Positions 1 to 9,224 of a DNA stretch of 64,000 bases are shown here, piece after piece. The DNA is from Geminicoccaceae bacterium (GTDB lineage: Bacteria; Pseudomonadota; Alphaproteobacteria; Geminicoccales; Geminicoccaceae). The notes below the pieces were generated by a model. It made no database searches and was not told the origin of the DNA. It saw only the letters and a list, made by a program, of their open reading frames with translations. The stretch covers positions 620,001 to 684,000 of the forward strand of contig JACKIM010000001.1 of the NCBI GenBank assembly GCA_020638465.1, given 5' to 3'. The position numbers were made by a program, and so were the translations under genes. Numbering within the stretch: position 1 is the first letter of the stretch; the number at the start of each line of letters is the position of its first letter.

Positions 1-227
1 AACCGTCCCTTGAACAATGGCAGGCTGAAGGGCAGCGAGTAGCGGCTATAACCATAGGAAAACTTTGACACAAAGAGATAATCGCCAACCAGCAAGGTCG
101 GCTTCATCGAGCCCGATGGAATGTTGAACGGTTCATACGCGAAAGTTCGCACGAAGAGCGCTATCGCAACCGCATAGATCAATGTGCGGGCGGTCTCCTT
201 GAGACTGCTCGATTTACTTTCGGTCAT
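1..227 (-). CDS. lepB: Signal peptidase I, N-terminal part (runs off left edge)
   Basis: Reading leftward from ATG at 225-227 the frame is open to the window edge (75 residues). It encodes a short charged N-terminus, one membrane anchor, then the family motif EPFNIPSGSMKPTLLVGD, which contains the catalytic serine of signal peptidase I (SGSM box), followed by the substrate-binding region YLFVSKFSYGYSRYS. The enzyme removes signal peptides from exported proteins at the inner membrane; the Lys of the Ser/Lys dyad lies beyond the edge. An AGCAGG ribosome site sits just upstream of the ATG. In alphaproteobacteria acpS often lies directly upstream of lepB; here a gene-poor gap and an accessory region follow instead. 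Confidence 0.9.
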   Translation of the reverse strand, partial: MTESKSSSLKETARTLIYAVAIALFVRTFAYEPFNIPSGSMKPTLLVGDYLFVSKFSYGYSRYSLPFSLPLFKGR

Positions 228-680
228 GACTGCCTGCTCGCGCATGGAATCTCTGGTATCTCGCTTCTCGTATAATACCGCTGAACGGCACCGGGCCGGC
301 GCACGAGCACTCAAACAGCACGTATCGCTGCGCACAGACCCTGGATTTCACCCCCCAACAATACCGGCCGCCATCCCCTGCCCGATAAAGCGGTCCATGG
401 CAGGTTCTCGTGAACTTGACGGGCTGAATAGCGCCAGTTGTCACGCATCCCAAGGAAATTCGTTCTCTCACCGCTTGAAAAACGCGTTCCGGGAGTCCCT
501 GAGGCCGCATCCGCCGGGCCTAGCCACCACAGGATCGGGAGCATTGTGACCTTCCCCCGGTGGCCCGGGCGCTCCCATTTCCACAGAATACACCTGAAAA
601 ATCGCCAATCGCGAGCCTTCCCGAAAATTACCCCCCTGCTTTGTGACGTTCTCCAGTTTTCCGGAGGTGTCCACCTGTCC
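228..680. other. Gene-poor gap upstream of lepB
   Basis: About 450 bases between lepB and the ABC permease gene. Short ORFs occur on both strands but none has a recognisable domain or a convincing ribosome site. The stretch must carry the lepB promoter on the minus strand. I see no repeat, tRNA or clear hairpin terminator in it. It marks the border between a core gene and the accessory catabolic region. Confidence 0.6.
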
Positions 681-2441
681 TCAAAGTGCTCCGGCCTTGA
701 ACGCTACACGGCTGATCATGTTGGCAGCCAGTAGGAACAGCGCGATGATCGCTGTCTGAATAGTTGACATCGCCGCAACCAGCCCGACATCGCCCTGAAT
801 CCAAGCTTGCAAGATGGAAATGCTCATGACCTCCGCCCCGGGTGCGACCAAGAACAGTGCCATTGAGTACTCACGGATTATCTGCACGAAGACAAGAACA
901 TAGGCCGAGAACAGTGCGGGTATCATCAGCGGGAACAGAATGCACCGTGCAGTCGTCCACCAGTCCGCACCCATTATTCGCGAGCTTCGATCCAAGTCCT
1001 TTCCGATCTTGGTAATGTTCGGAAAGATCGTGCCCAGGGCGGTCGGCAGAAACTTGGCCGTGTAGGCGATGATGAAGATCACCAGCGTCGAACGCAGCGC
1101 GCCGACTCCGGGCACAAGGAGTATGGTGTACAGAAAAGCGATACCGCCGATCATGCCCGGAACAGCACGCGGAACCATTGCGAGATATTCCAGAAGGCGC
1201 CGGTACCGAAATTCTGAGCGGTAGCAGATCAGCGCGGTGACGGCCGCGAATCCAACGACGATCAGCCCGCCACCGCTGGCAAGAACCACGCTGTTGGTGA
1301 CGGCCCGGCGGAACCGTTCCGACCCGGCGACGAACTCGAAATTCTCCAACGACAGGACTTCCCAAACGGGAATGAGCGGCGTCAGGACCGTCACAAAGGC
1401 GCGCACAAAAATGCCGAGCATTGGTACCGCCAAAAAGACCAGGCCGTAGCCGCCGACGACAAGGAAAACGACCCAACGGAACCGGCCGAGATCGAACAGG
1501 CCTTGGCGCGATGCCTTGCCCGTGACGCTGGTGTAACGGTTGGTGTCGCCGATCACATAAGTTTGCAGGTACAGCAGAAGTGCGACAATTGTCAGGAACA
1601 TCAGTGCAGCGGATGCAGCTACACCATAATCCGCCCCGACTTGGCCGTAGACCATCTTGTACAATAGCGGCATGAGCAACTGGATACCTGCCGGTTCACC
1701 TAAGATCAGCGGGACCGAAAGCGACTCCAGCGAGTTGGTAAAGTTGATCATGCCGCTGAACGTGATGGCGGGTAGCAGTAGCGGTATCGTGATGCGCCAC
1801 ACGATCCGCATCGGCGAGGCCCCGCAACTGCGCGCAGCCTCTTCCATGCTGGGATCGGCCAGTGCTACAGCACCGCGGCAGAACAGAAATGTAATCGGTG
1901 CATGCATCACACCACCGACCAACGCCATACCAAGCATCGATTCCAGTACCCATGGCTCGAAACCCAGGGCGTTCCGGACCAACGCCGTTGCATAGCCGGC
2001 CGGGCCGTAGACGACCTCCCATCCGAACACCAAAACCGGCGGCGACAGGAACAGCGGTGTAAGGACCGTGGCTGCGATCAGCCCCTTGAACGGCATGTTG
2101 GTGCGCGCAAGGCAGATCGCCTGCAACGCGCCCACAACCTGGCTGACAATGGTGGAAAGAACCGCGAATATCAGGCTGTTCAGCGCCGCTCCCCGAAATT
2201 CGTCGCTGGTAAGAACGTTGTAGTAGTTCGCCAACGTGAACTGCTCGCCCACGTCATAAAGCGGCTTGTCGGTAAAGGACTGGTAGATCAGCGGTATGAA
2301 AGGGCCACCAATAATGAGAAGCACGATGGCCGCGACAAGCCAATAAATAATCTTGGTGCGTCGTGATCTAAGCGTGCCGTGCCTGCTCAGGCCCGCAGAC
2401 AAGTCCTCCGTGCTACGGCTGAAGGCGAGGGTATCAGACAT
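681..2441 (-). CDS. Iron(III)-type ABC transporter permease, fused two-domain
   Basis: 586 residues from the ATG at 2439-2441, nine bases after the stop of the ATPase gene; the frame is open further upstream but that part overlaps the ATPase gene and looks non-coding. After a soluble N-terminal tail the protein has about 12 membrane helices in two homologous halves, each with an EAA-type loop (EEAARSCGASPMRIVWRI in the first half, a more divergent KDLDRSSRIMGADWWTTAR in the second). This is the FbpB/AfuB architecture. It forms the inner-membrane channel and is the last gene of the module (binding protein, aldolase, ATPase, permease). Iron is the textbook substrate, but neighbouring aldolases suggest an organic acid or organophosphate. 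Confidence 0.9.
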   Translation of the reverse strand: MSDTLAFSRSTEDLSAGLSRHGTLRSRRTKIIYWLVAAIVLLIIGGPFIPLIYQSFTDKPLYDVGEQFTLANYYNVLTSDEFRGAALNSLIFAVLSTIVSQVVGALQAICLARTNMPFKGLIAATVLTPLFLSPPVLVFGWEVVYGPAGYATALVRNALGFEPWVLESMLGMALVGGVMHAPITFLFCRGAVALADPSMEEAARSCGASPMRIVWRITIPLLLPAITFSGMINFTNSLESLSVPLILGEPAGIQLLMPLLYKMVYGQVGADYGVAASAALMFLTIVALLLYLQTYVIGDTNRYTSVTGKASRQGLFDLGRFRWVVFLVVGGYGLVFLAVPMLGIFVRAFVTVLTPLIPVWEVLSLENFEFVAGSERFRRAVTNSVVLASGGGLIVVGFAAVTALICYRSEFRYRRLLEYLAMVPRAVPGMIGGIAFLYTILLVPGVGALRSTLVIFIIAYTAKFLPTALGTIFPNITKIGKDLDRSSRIMGADWWTTARCILFPLMIPALFSAYVLVFVQIIREYSMALFLVAPGAEVMSISILQAWIQGDVGLVAAMSTIQTAIIALFLLAANMISRVAFKAGAL

Positions 2442-2449
2442 TATTAGGT

Positions 2450-3535
2450 CTACCTGTCTTCGAAGACGCTGGAGGCCGATCTTGGGATCCACAGACGGAC
2501 CGCACCAAGGTCTATGTCGTCTTGCGTCTCGACCTTGATTTCCGTACCCCTCAAATCGACACCATACTGGATGCAGGAGCCGCAATAGGTCCGGGATACG
2601 ACCCGTGCATCAATCTCGCTGCCACCCTCGGGCGCCTCTTCACCGGTTTCCAACAGCTTCAGGCGCTCGGGGCGCAGTGCGACCGTGACCGCCGAGCCAT
2701 TCGTGACGGAGACATGCGGCTTCACTTTTATTGCCACCCCGTCAGCAAGGCGTACTTCCGCGCTGTCATCGCCATTGCCACGGACGAGTGTACCCTTCAG
2801 GAAACTGCTGGTACCGATGAAATCAGCCACTTCGGGCGATGCAGGATTATTGTAGATCTCGGGCGGTGTGCCGATCTGCGCGATCCGGCCATGGCTCATG
2901 ACCGCGATCCGGTCACTCAGGGCCAGAGCCTCGACCTGGTCATGGGTGACATAGATAGTCGAGATCTTCACCAGGTCATGCATCTGGCGCAGCCATAACC
3001 GCGCCCGCTCGCGCAGTTTCGCGTCCAAGTTCGAAAGCGGCTCATCCAGCAACAGAAGTGCCGGGCGGTATACGAGCGTCCGTGCCAAAGCGACCCGTTG
3101 CTGCTGTCCGCCGGATAGCTGGTGCGGATATCGATCAGCCATTCCGTTGAGTTCGACCAGCGAAAGTACCTCGTCGACGCGGCTGCGGATCTCATTTTTC
3201 TTGAGTTTTCGCAGCGCCAAAGGGAAGGCAACGTTCTTCGCCACCGTCATGTGTGGCCACAGCGCGTAGGACTGGAACACCAGGCCGCAGTTGCGATACT
3301 CTGGCAATAGGTACTGGCGCTGCGCGCTGTCGAAAAACACGGTCTCGCCCGAAACGATTCGACCCGACGTTGGCTCGGTCAACCCTGCCACGGCGGCAAG
3401 CGTCGTGGATTTCCCACAGCCGCTGGGCCCAAGCAGGGTCAGGAATTCCCCGTCTGCCACTTCGAACGAGATGTCATCGATCGCGTTCAAGGCTCCGTAT
3501 GTCTTGGTCAGATTCTCGACAATCAGTCCTGCCAC
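2450..3535 (-). CDS. ABC transporter ATP-binding protein (FbpC/PotA type)
   Basis: 361 residues. Walker A GPSGCGKS at about 36-43, Q-loop near VFQSY (86-90), signature LSGGQQQR at 140-147, Walker B LLLDEP at 161-166 and the switch His near 198 (YVTHDQ) are all intact. Residues after about 235 form the C-terminal TOBE-type regulatory region usual in the CUT1/FbpC/PotA group. It energises the fused permease encoded immediately downstream. The 42-base gap to the upstream aldolase gene and the common strand suggest one transcript with the binding-protein gene. Confidence 0.93.
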   Translation of the reverse strand: MAGLIVENLTKTYGALNAIDDISFEVADGEFLTLLGPSGCGKSTTLAAVAGLTEPTSGRIVSGETVFFDSAQRQYLLPEYRNCGLVFQSYALWPHMTVAKNVAFPLALRKLKKNEIRSRVDEVLSLVELNGMADRYPHQLSGGQQQRVALARTLVYRPALLLLDEPLSNLDAKLRERARLWLRQMHDLVKISTIYVTHDQVEALALSDRIAVMSHGRIAQIGTPPEIYNNPASPEVADFIGTSSFLKGTLVRGNGDDSAEVRLADGVAIKVKPHVSVTNGSAVTVALRPERLKLLETGEEAPEGGSEIDARVVSRTYCGSCIQYGVDLRGTEIKVETQDDIDLGAVRLWIPRSASSVFEDR

Positions 3536-3577
3536 TGGCGCTCATCCCTTTCGCCGGCCCTTCGGTCGTCCAGACGT

Positions 3578-4372
3578 TCAACCCATCTCTATGTCCAGGT
3601 GACTTATCCGACGCTTTATCTCGTTTACCGATGATTTCATTCCATTCAGCAGGACACGCTCGTCTCCCGTCACCGTCACCATCCTCGCGCCGAGCTCGAT
3701 GTTCCTCGCCACCATTGCTGGATCGTATTCACCACCAAGACGGATTGCCTTGCCGTGCCTGCGTGCCGCCGCGATGATCCGGGAATAGACGTCGAGAATC
3801 CGCGGGTCATCCCCGTTATTCTCGATACCCATGTCCGCCGACAGGTCGTTCGTCCCGACGACAAGAACATCCACACCCTCGACCGCCGCAATCTCGTCTA
3901 TGTTGGCCAAGGCCTCTGTCGACTCGATCATGACGGCGAGCAATATCAACTCGTTAAGCCGCCGGAACTTCTCGTCCGACGGCAATGCTTCCCATCGTGT
4001 CAGCACGCCGCCCCCATCTGAGCGGGCGCCCAAAGGCGGTACCCGATAGCAGCGCACAGCCGTCTCCGCCTGCGCGCGTGTGTGAATGTGCGGCACGATG
4101 ATGCCCTGCGCTCCCGCGTCCAGAAGGCGGCAGCCAATCTCCGCTGACTGCCCTGGTACCCGTACAACCGAGGAAATCCCCTCGCCCATGCAGGCAACAC
4201 AGAACTGCGCGGCCACCTGGAGGTCCATGGTGCTGTGTTCGAGATCGATATGCAGGAAGTGATAACCGAATGTCGCCGCCGCCCGCACAATAGCGATATT
4301 GCGCGTCTCGCGAATCTGGAATCCGAAGGCAACCTTGTTCGCGGTTAATCTTTCCTTGAGGACATTCTTCAT
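3578..4372 (-). CDS. HpcH/HpaI family aldolase (first copy)
   Basis: 264 residues, a complete class II pyruvate aldolase-type TIM barrel. The general-base region LEHST carries E45-H46, R71 lies in VVRVPG, and the metal ligands are E150 (MIEST) and D176 (VGTNDLS). Members of this family cleave 4-hydroxy-2-oxo acids to pyruvate or oxaloacetate plus an aldehyde (HpaI, GarL and others), using a divalent metal. It lies between transporter genes of the same strand, so it probably acts on the imported compound or a product of it. Substrate cannot be deduced; a second family member lies at 5715-6416. Confidence 0.88.
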   Translation of the reverse strand: MKNVLKERLTANKVAFGFQIRETRNIAIVRAAATFGYHFLHIDLEHSTMDLQVAAQFCVACMGEGISSVVRVPGQSAEIGCRLLDAGAQGIIVPHIHTRAQAETAVRCYRVPPLGARSDGGGVLTRWEALPSDEKFRRLNELILLAVMIESTEALANIDEIAAVEGVDVLVVGTNDLSADMGIENNGDDPRILDVYSRIIAAARRHGKAIRLGGEYDPAMVARNIELGARMVTVTGDERVLLNGMKSSVNEIKRRISHLDIEMG

Positions 4373-4518
4373 GTCTTGGCTGCTCGTTAAGTCCCATTGG
4401 CAATCGTGAGTAACCGAGGGCGCCCGAAGTCACTTCGGCCATACCCGCAGCCCCTGGGCGTTGCCGCCTGAACAAGCGAGCAACACCCATGAAATCGCCC
4501 TTGGACGCTACCTGCCGG

Positions 4519-5622
4519 TCATGCCTGCAGCGCCTTCTTGAATCGCTCCCGGAAAACGGCCATGCCTTCCTCAAGGTCAGCCTTGTAGTCGACGACTACG
4601 ATATTCTCGGGTCCAACCGCTTGCTCGATGTCGTTGAGAGTGACGGCATCCTCGGCCATCGTTTCTGGTGGCAGGTCAGACCGGACTGACAGCTTGCCAG
4701 CGAAGGTATTCGCGGCCTGCCCTTCCTTCGTCATCATGTAGTCCAGCAACAGGCGCGACGTGTTCGGCGTCGTGGTGGCTACGGGAATACCGGCAAATCT
4801 TCCACCGACCGCCTGACCGTCATGGTGGAACCCCCAGTCGTAGAGCGAGGCCCGCGCCGGGTCGCGCATGGTCATAAGACAGGTCGACAGCGGCATGGCA
4901 AGGCACAGCAGATAGGTGCCGGACATGATTCCTTCGACCATCGCCGAACTCCCCTCAAGGAACTTCATCTTTGGCGCGATCACGTCCATCCAGTCCCAGA
5001 ACTGCGGTCCATGATGCAGTTCCAGCAGATGGAAGATCAAGTTGCGCGAGGCGACTGTATGCGGCGGATATCCGACGATCTTGCCGTCGAAGACATCTGG
5101 ATTGGCCGCAACCTTGTTCGCCATATCCTCAAGGCCGGTGGGAACCAGTTCGGGCGGCAGCAGACGCTTGTTCCATCCCATCACCTCGGCATCGAGCGCA
5201 TTTGCATAGACCCCGGGCCGGGACTTCGCGATGCTGGGTAGCACGTCGTGATCGGTGACCTGGAAGTCGATGAACTGATTGCGGCCATAAAGGTCCTCGA
5301 CGGTAACCGCAGCCGTTGGCTGAAGGAAGTCGCCCGACTTCGCACCCGCAGAAGTCTCAATCAGGTACCGCTCGAGAATCTCGTTGCCGCCCAGGTCGAG
5401 ATAATCGAACTCGGTCCAAGGGTACTTTTCTTTAAACGGATCAAGAATATATGGCCAGAATTCCTCGCCCCAGTTCGAATAGATCGTCATGCGGCCTTCG
5501 GCCTTCGATGCCTCGACCAGTGCATCGATGTCCTGTGCCAAGGCCGCCCGCGAGAACGCCGTGCCCATGGTCGCCAAACCGGCCATGCCGGCGACCGATG
5601 CCATCAACTCTCGTCTGTTCAT
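4519..5622 (-). CDS. Iron(III)-type ABC transporter substrate-binding protein
   Basis: 367 residues beginning MNRRELMASVAGMAGLATMG, a Tat-like or Sec export signal with Ala-rich cleavage zone near residue 29 (RAALAQ). The mature part resembles the FbpA/AfuA/PotD class of periplasmic binding proteins (extracellular solute-binding family 1/6): YSNWGEEFWPYILDPFKEKYPWTE near its start and a late PNTSRLLLDYMMTKEGQ segment. It delivers the ligand to the permease encoded downstream. The 146-base gap before the aldolase gene contains no evident gene. The typical Tyr pair for iron coordination is not obvious, which fits a non-iron ligand. Confidence 0.88.
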   Translation of the reverse strand: MNRRELMASVAGMAGLATMGTAFSRAALAQDIDALVEASKAEGRMTIYSNWGEEFWPYILDPFKEKYPWTEFDYLDLGGNEILERYLIETSAGAKSGDFLQPTAAVTVEDLYGRNQFIDFQVTDHDVLPSIAKSRPGVYANALDAEVMGWNKRLLPPELVPTGLEDMANKVAANPDVFDGKIVGYPPHTVASRNLIFHLLELHHGPQFWDWMDVIAPKMKFLEGSSAMVEGIMSGTYLLCLAMPLSTCLMTMRDPARASLYDWGFHHDGQAVGGRFAGIPVATTTPNTSRLLLDYMMTKEGQAANTFAGKLSVRSDLPPETMAEDAVTLNDIEQAVGPENIVVVDYKADLEEGMAVFRERFKKALQA

Positions 5623-5714
5623 GTCTTCCTCCCTCTACATTTTGCCATGCGGGATCCGATACGGCAGCCTGACTTCCCTTGGCCAGACTGCTCAATCCAG
5701 GACCACCCGCATTC

Positions 5715-6416
5715 TCAACTGGAAAGCGCCCGATCGAAGCTGGCAAATCCCGCCCGCAACATCGGATCCGCATGCAGGTACAGGAACTGTGCGCCAGCCT
5801 TGTTGTAGTGCCGCGCGTTATCTTCGCGCACCAGGGTGCCAGCGATCTTGCCGCGCGCCGCAATTCGGCCGATGGTCTCGGTAATTACCTCCTTGACGCC
5901 GCAGTTCCAATCCTCGTTGCCGCGCGGTGGCGGCAGCCCCATGGACTTGGTGAGGTCCGAAGGGCCGAGAAAGAAGACATCTATCCCCTCAACGTCCAAC
6001 ATCGCGTCAAGCTTGTTCCGGGCGGTGTCGACGTTCTCGATCATGCAGATCACGAGGGTTGAATGCTTGTCATGCGAACTCGCATATTGCACCGCGTCGA
6101 CGATGGCCCGCGCTTCGTCGGCGTCATCGACCATGGGCACCATGACCCCGTCGGCACCGCAGTTGATGTAGCGGATGATCAACGAACGGTCATGACTCCG
6201 CGGACGGACGATGACATCGCCACCCGCCGCGCGCACAGCGGCCTGCGTCATACGGACATCCTCGAAGCTCCAGGATCCGTGCTCGCAATCCACGAACACA
6301 GCATCAGCGCCATGGCCTATCAAACGGGCGGCGAGACTGTAGGATGAATCGTGGGGGTTTATCATCTTTATCACTTCGCCGGCTTCAAGCCGGGCGCGCA
6401 GGCGGGTTCCACTCAT
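5715..6416 (-). CDS. HpcH/HpaI family aldolase (second copy)
   Basis: 233 residues from the ATG at 6414-6416; the frame is open upstream of it, but family homology begins only at MSGTRLRARLEAGEVI. VDCEHG places E45-H46 as in the family, IVRPRS carries the conserved Arg, and MIENVD and LGPSDL supply the metal-binding Glu and Asp. Thus the active site is intact. It is divergent from the other aldolase at 3578-4372, so the two are paralogues rather than a recent duplication. It is the promoter-proximal gene of the minus-strand module and faces the LysR gene. Confidence 0.85.
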   Translation of the reverse strand: MSGTRLRARLEAGEVIKMINPHDSSYSLAARLIGHGADAVFVDCEHGSWSFEDVRMTQAAVRAAGGDVIVRPRSHDRSLIIRYINCGADGVMVPMVDDADEARAIVDAVQYASSHDKHSTLVICMIENVDTARNKLDAMLDVEGIDVFFLGPSDLTKSMGLPPPRGNEDWNCGVKEVITETIGRIAARGKIAGTLVREDNARHYNKAGAQFLYLHADPMLRAGFASFDRALSS

Positions 6417-6682
6417 GCGTCTAACCTTTTGTCTTGCCCGATCGGATTTGGAACGGAGTCCCGCGCAGCGCAACGCAACTGTGTGCAGGCGGTCTTGCCG
6501 CCGTACCCGAGTTCCCAAGAACGGTCACACCCGGCGGCAACGAATTCCCACAAGAATGGCTCGAAGTGCAGAGTCATCGACACCTTCCAAGTCGGCTATC
6601 ACGGCTCTTCCAACCACAGCCCGATTAATATAACAAATACACAATACTAATCCTTCCCATAAAACCAATTGATAGGCAGGAC
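6417..6682. promoter_or_regulatory. Divergent control region between aldolase operon and LysR gene
   Basis: The 266 bases separate two genes that point away from each other. The half next to the LysR gene (about 6620-6670) is AT-rich, with runs such as ATTAATATAACAAATAC, and contrasts with the GC-rich surroundings. LysR regulators classically bind such divergent regions and control both themselves and the opposite operon. The location is seen; the binding is inferred from family behaviour. Confidence 0.5.
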
Positions 6683-7624
6683 ATGCTGGACCTTCGGCGG
6701 CTTCAGTATTTTCTCACAATAGCCAGAGAGCAGTCCCTAACCCGGGCCGCCCGGGAGCTGGGTATCGCGCAACCGGCGCTCAGCTATCATCTGACGCAAA
6801 TCGAAACAGCGTTTGGAGTGAAATTGGTCGAGCGACATGCTCGCGGGGTCGTCGTGACTGAAGCCGGAGCCATGCTACAGGCAGAGGCGCAACGGATCAT
6901 TCGTGCTGTGAAGGAGACCGAAGCTAAACTCCTGGAACAAGCCGATGTCCCCACCGGAGAAATTGTCATAGGAATTGCGAGCACACTTACCGGTGTTTTC
7001 TTGTCGCCCTTGCTCAAGGTAGCAACAACCGACCTGCCAAGAGTGAAGATCCATCTCCAGGAAGGCACTACCCAATCCCTGGCTCACGGACTGCGCGAAA
7101 ACAGGATCGACCTGGCTATCAGCATGTCCAGTGTCGGTTCATCATCGGCACAACCGCTTGCCGACGAGGCGCTTTGCTTGATCAGCAATCGCGAGAATGC
7201 GCCCGGTTGCGCCGAAATCTCGCTGGCCGACGCGCTGGAACTGCCGCTCATCCTCTCCACACCGCGTCACCACGTCATGCGTTCGATTGTCGATGGCGCA
7301 GCTTCGCGGTTGGGAATCGAAGCAAATGTCGTACTCGAGATCGACGGAACATTCATGACTCGTTCAGCCATTTTGGACGGCTACGGGCACACGATCATGG
7401 GACGCGCATTCACTGAGAAGGACTTCTCCGAAGGTTTATGTTCAACCCCGATTGTGAACCCAACCTTGTACCGAAGATTAATCCTTCACCGCTCCGACGC
7501 CGTCGTCAATCCAATCGCCATGTCTCGTGTAAGCGAAACCATCAAGACAGTTGCCATGCAACTTATAGAGGATGGTGTGTGGGAGAAAATCCATACAACT
7601 GGAACTATGCTTGATTCGAGATGA
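6683..7624 (+). CDS. LysR-family transcriptional regulator (first)
   Basis: 313 residues. The N-terminal winged helix-turn-helix is clear (MLDLRRLQYFLTIAREQSLT, then AARELGIAQPALSYHL at about 21-36), followed by an inducer-binding domain of the usual size that begins near residue 93 (GEIVIGIAST). The first helix and the ALSYHL recognition helix resemble the Nac/CynR-like subgroup and are shared with the second LysR at 14507. It is divergent from the ABC/aldolase operon and probably its activator, with the substrate or an intermediate as inducer. Confidence 0.92.
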   Translation: MLDLRRLQYFLTIAREQSLTRAARELGIAQPALSYHLTQIETAFGVKLVERHARGVVVTEAGAMLQAEAQRIIRAVKETEAKLLEQADVPTGEIVIGIASTLTGVFLSPLLKVATTDLPRVKIHLQEGTTQSLAHGLRENRIDLAISMSSVGSSSAQPLADEALCLISNRENAPGCAEISLADALELPLILSTPRHHVMRSIVDGAASRLGIEANVVLEIDGTFMTRSAILDGYGHTIMGRAFTEKDFSEGLCSTPIVNPTLYRRLILHRSDAVVNPIAMSRVSETIKTVAMQLIEDGVWEKIHTTGTMLDSR

Positions 7625-7774
7625 CGGCGTATTCCAAGAGGAATCTTGGTTGGCCGCCACGCCTATAGCCATGCCGTCGCTGAACTTAATTCTGGCGTAT
7701 TACAGCGAGTTGGTCCTGGACATCCCCTCTCGCGAGTTTGCGAAAGGGGACCAATCGACTGAAAGGGGGACTTT

Positions 7775-8446
7775 CTACGGAAAGATGCAGCCCCGGGCGC
7801 GCAGCGTGTTTATTACCCACTCCCGGTTCAGGCGCCCTTCCGCGATCGCCTGGCGTGTAGCGCCTTCCTGTGCGGACTTCGCCTCGGCTTCCTGACAGAC
7901 GGCCTCCGCCCCATCTAAGGGGATACAAAGAACACCATCGTCGTCGCCGACAATAATGTCTCCCGGCTCGACAACCATGCCGTCTATCGAGATCTTGCAG
8001 TTAATCTCACCCGGCCCATCCTTATAGGGGCCACGATGGGTGACGCCCGCTGCGAAAACCGGCAGTCGGCCAGCGCGGATGACCGCCGCGTCCCGGATCG
8101 CCCCGTTTAGCACAAATCCGCTGATCCCTCGGGTTTCCGCGTAGGCGGCCATCATCTCTCCGATCAGAGAATTGGTGACATCGCCACCGGCGTCGACCAC
8201 GATGACGTCACCTGGTCCGGCAATGTCCATGGCGTGATGGATCATCAGGTTGTCGCCCGGTCGGGCCTTGACCGTCACCGCGACACCAGCCAGAGGCGTC
8301 CCGTCATGCATGGGGCGCAGCCGGGACCCACCTGCCGTCATACGAGACATGACATCGCTGATGTTCGCCACGGGAATGGCACCGAACCTGTCGATAAGCT
8401 CCTGAGGCGCCTGTCTTTGCCGCATGTGAATCTGGAAGCCGTACAT
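7775..8446 (-). CDS. RraA-like / 4-hydroxy-4-methyl-2-oxoglutarate aldolase family protein
   Basis: 223 residues with the RraA/HMG-CHA aldolase fold. The motif GAIRDA places R118 and D119, the catalytic Arg and metal-binding Asp of class II HMG/CHA aldolases, so an aldolase or oxaloacetate decarboxylase is more likely than an RNase E inhibitor. Such enzymes split 4-hydroxy-4-methyl-2-oxoglutarate or 4-carboxy-4-hydroxy-2-oxoadipate to pyruvate and an oxo acid. One base separates it from the hydratase-like gene upstream, so the two are co-translated and probably perform successive hydration and aldol cleavage. Confidence 0.88.
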   Translation of the reverse strand: MYGFQIHMRQRQAPQELIDRFGAIPVANISDVMSRMTAGGSRLRPMHDGTPLAGVAVTVKARPGDNLMIHHAMDIAGPGDVIVVDAGGDVTNSLIGEMMAAYAETRGISGFVLNGAIRDAAVIRAGRLPVFAAGVTHRGPYKDGPGEINCKISIDGMVVEPGDIIVGDDDGVLCIPLDGAEAVCQEAEAKSAQEGATRQAIAEGRLNREWVINTLRARGCIFP

Positions 8447-8447
8447 C

Positions 8448-9224
8448 TCACTCTCCTGTCAGGGGATTATGTCGGAAAAACGCTCGAACCTCAGGGAGGC
8501 CGGGACAGAACGCCGCGACTTCGGCCGCTGACCCTAGGTCGACCGGCCCCAGCCGTGCGCCGGTTATGATCGTATTTTTGGCTTGCAACGGCACCCCGCG
8601 TTCCCGCGCATGGTTCGCCAGCCAACAGAGCGTCTTCAGTGTTTCAGGCAGTCCCGTGTTCCGGGGCGAAAGGTCCAGCGTCTTGTCTGCGATCCTCAAT
8701 TGGAGCGGGAGGCTCTCGAACACCAACGTCCGCCAGTCCTCGACAGGTGCACCAAGCACCACCGCCGCATTGCCCTGCAGGTCGGCGACCGGGGTCGGAA
8801 TCGGAAGCAACCTGCGGTCGGCAAATCGTGAAGCGCACAGTTCCAGCGCCAGATGCACGGACCCGATGGCCGCAAGGATATCGGCTTCGCTCACAAGTCC
8901 TGGCCGATCAGGAATATTGTGGGCGAGGACAAAGGCTGTCTCCACTTCGATCTCAAACCCCTGACCTGGCATGTCGAACAGGGCGCCCGAGGCATGGAAA
9001 TCCCCAGCCGGAAGGATAGAACATCTGGGCTCGCCACCGGACTTGCCGGCGACCTTCCAGCCCCCGGCCGGGCCGATCAGCCTCAGCGTCGCGTCCTGAA
9101 CGGCATAGGCTTCGGCCAGCGTCGTTGGCGCCAACTCGGCAGGCAGCTCGTGAAGGGTCCGGTTCTCCTCGCGCGTGCGCAGGAGCAACTCCGCAGCCTG
9201 CTCAGCCCTGCGTTTCGGCGTCAT
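8448..9224 (-). CDS. 2-keto-4-pentenoate hydratase-like protein (MhpD/FAH family)
   Basis: 258 residues. The N-terminal TLAEAYAVQDATLRLIG helix, the GGWKVAGKSGG loop and the metal-ligand segment FEIEVETAFVLAHNIP match the MhpD/HpcG branch of the fumarylacetoacetate hydrolase fold. These enzymes add water to 2-oxo-4-enoic acids, or decarboxylate 4-oxalocrotonate. It overlaps the upstream ATPase gene by four bases and is followed directly by the RraA-like aldolase gene, giving a plausible hydratase-aldolase pair that ends in pyruvate. Confidence 0.87.
   Translation of the reverse strand: MTPKRRAEQAAELLLRTREENRTLHELPAELAPTTLAEAYAVQDATLRLIGPAGGWKVAGKSGGEPRCSILPAGDFHASGALFDMPGQGFEIEVETAFVLAHNIPDRPGLVSEADILAAIGSVHLALELCASRFADRRLLPIPTPVADLQGNAAVVLGAPVEDWRTLVFESLPLQLRIADKTLDLSPRNTGLPETLKTLCWLANHARERGVPLQAKNTIITGARLGPVDLGSAAEVAAFCPGLPEVRAFFRHNPLTGE

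Noticed and set aside
3122..3777. Plus-strand frames over the ATPase and aldolase genes
   Set aside because: Antisense shadows of well supported minus-strand genes.
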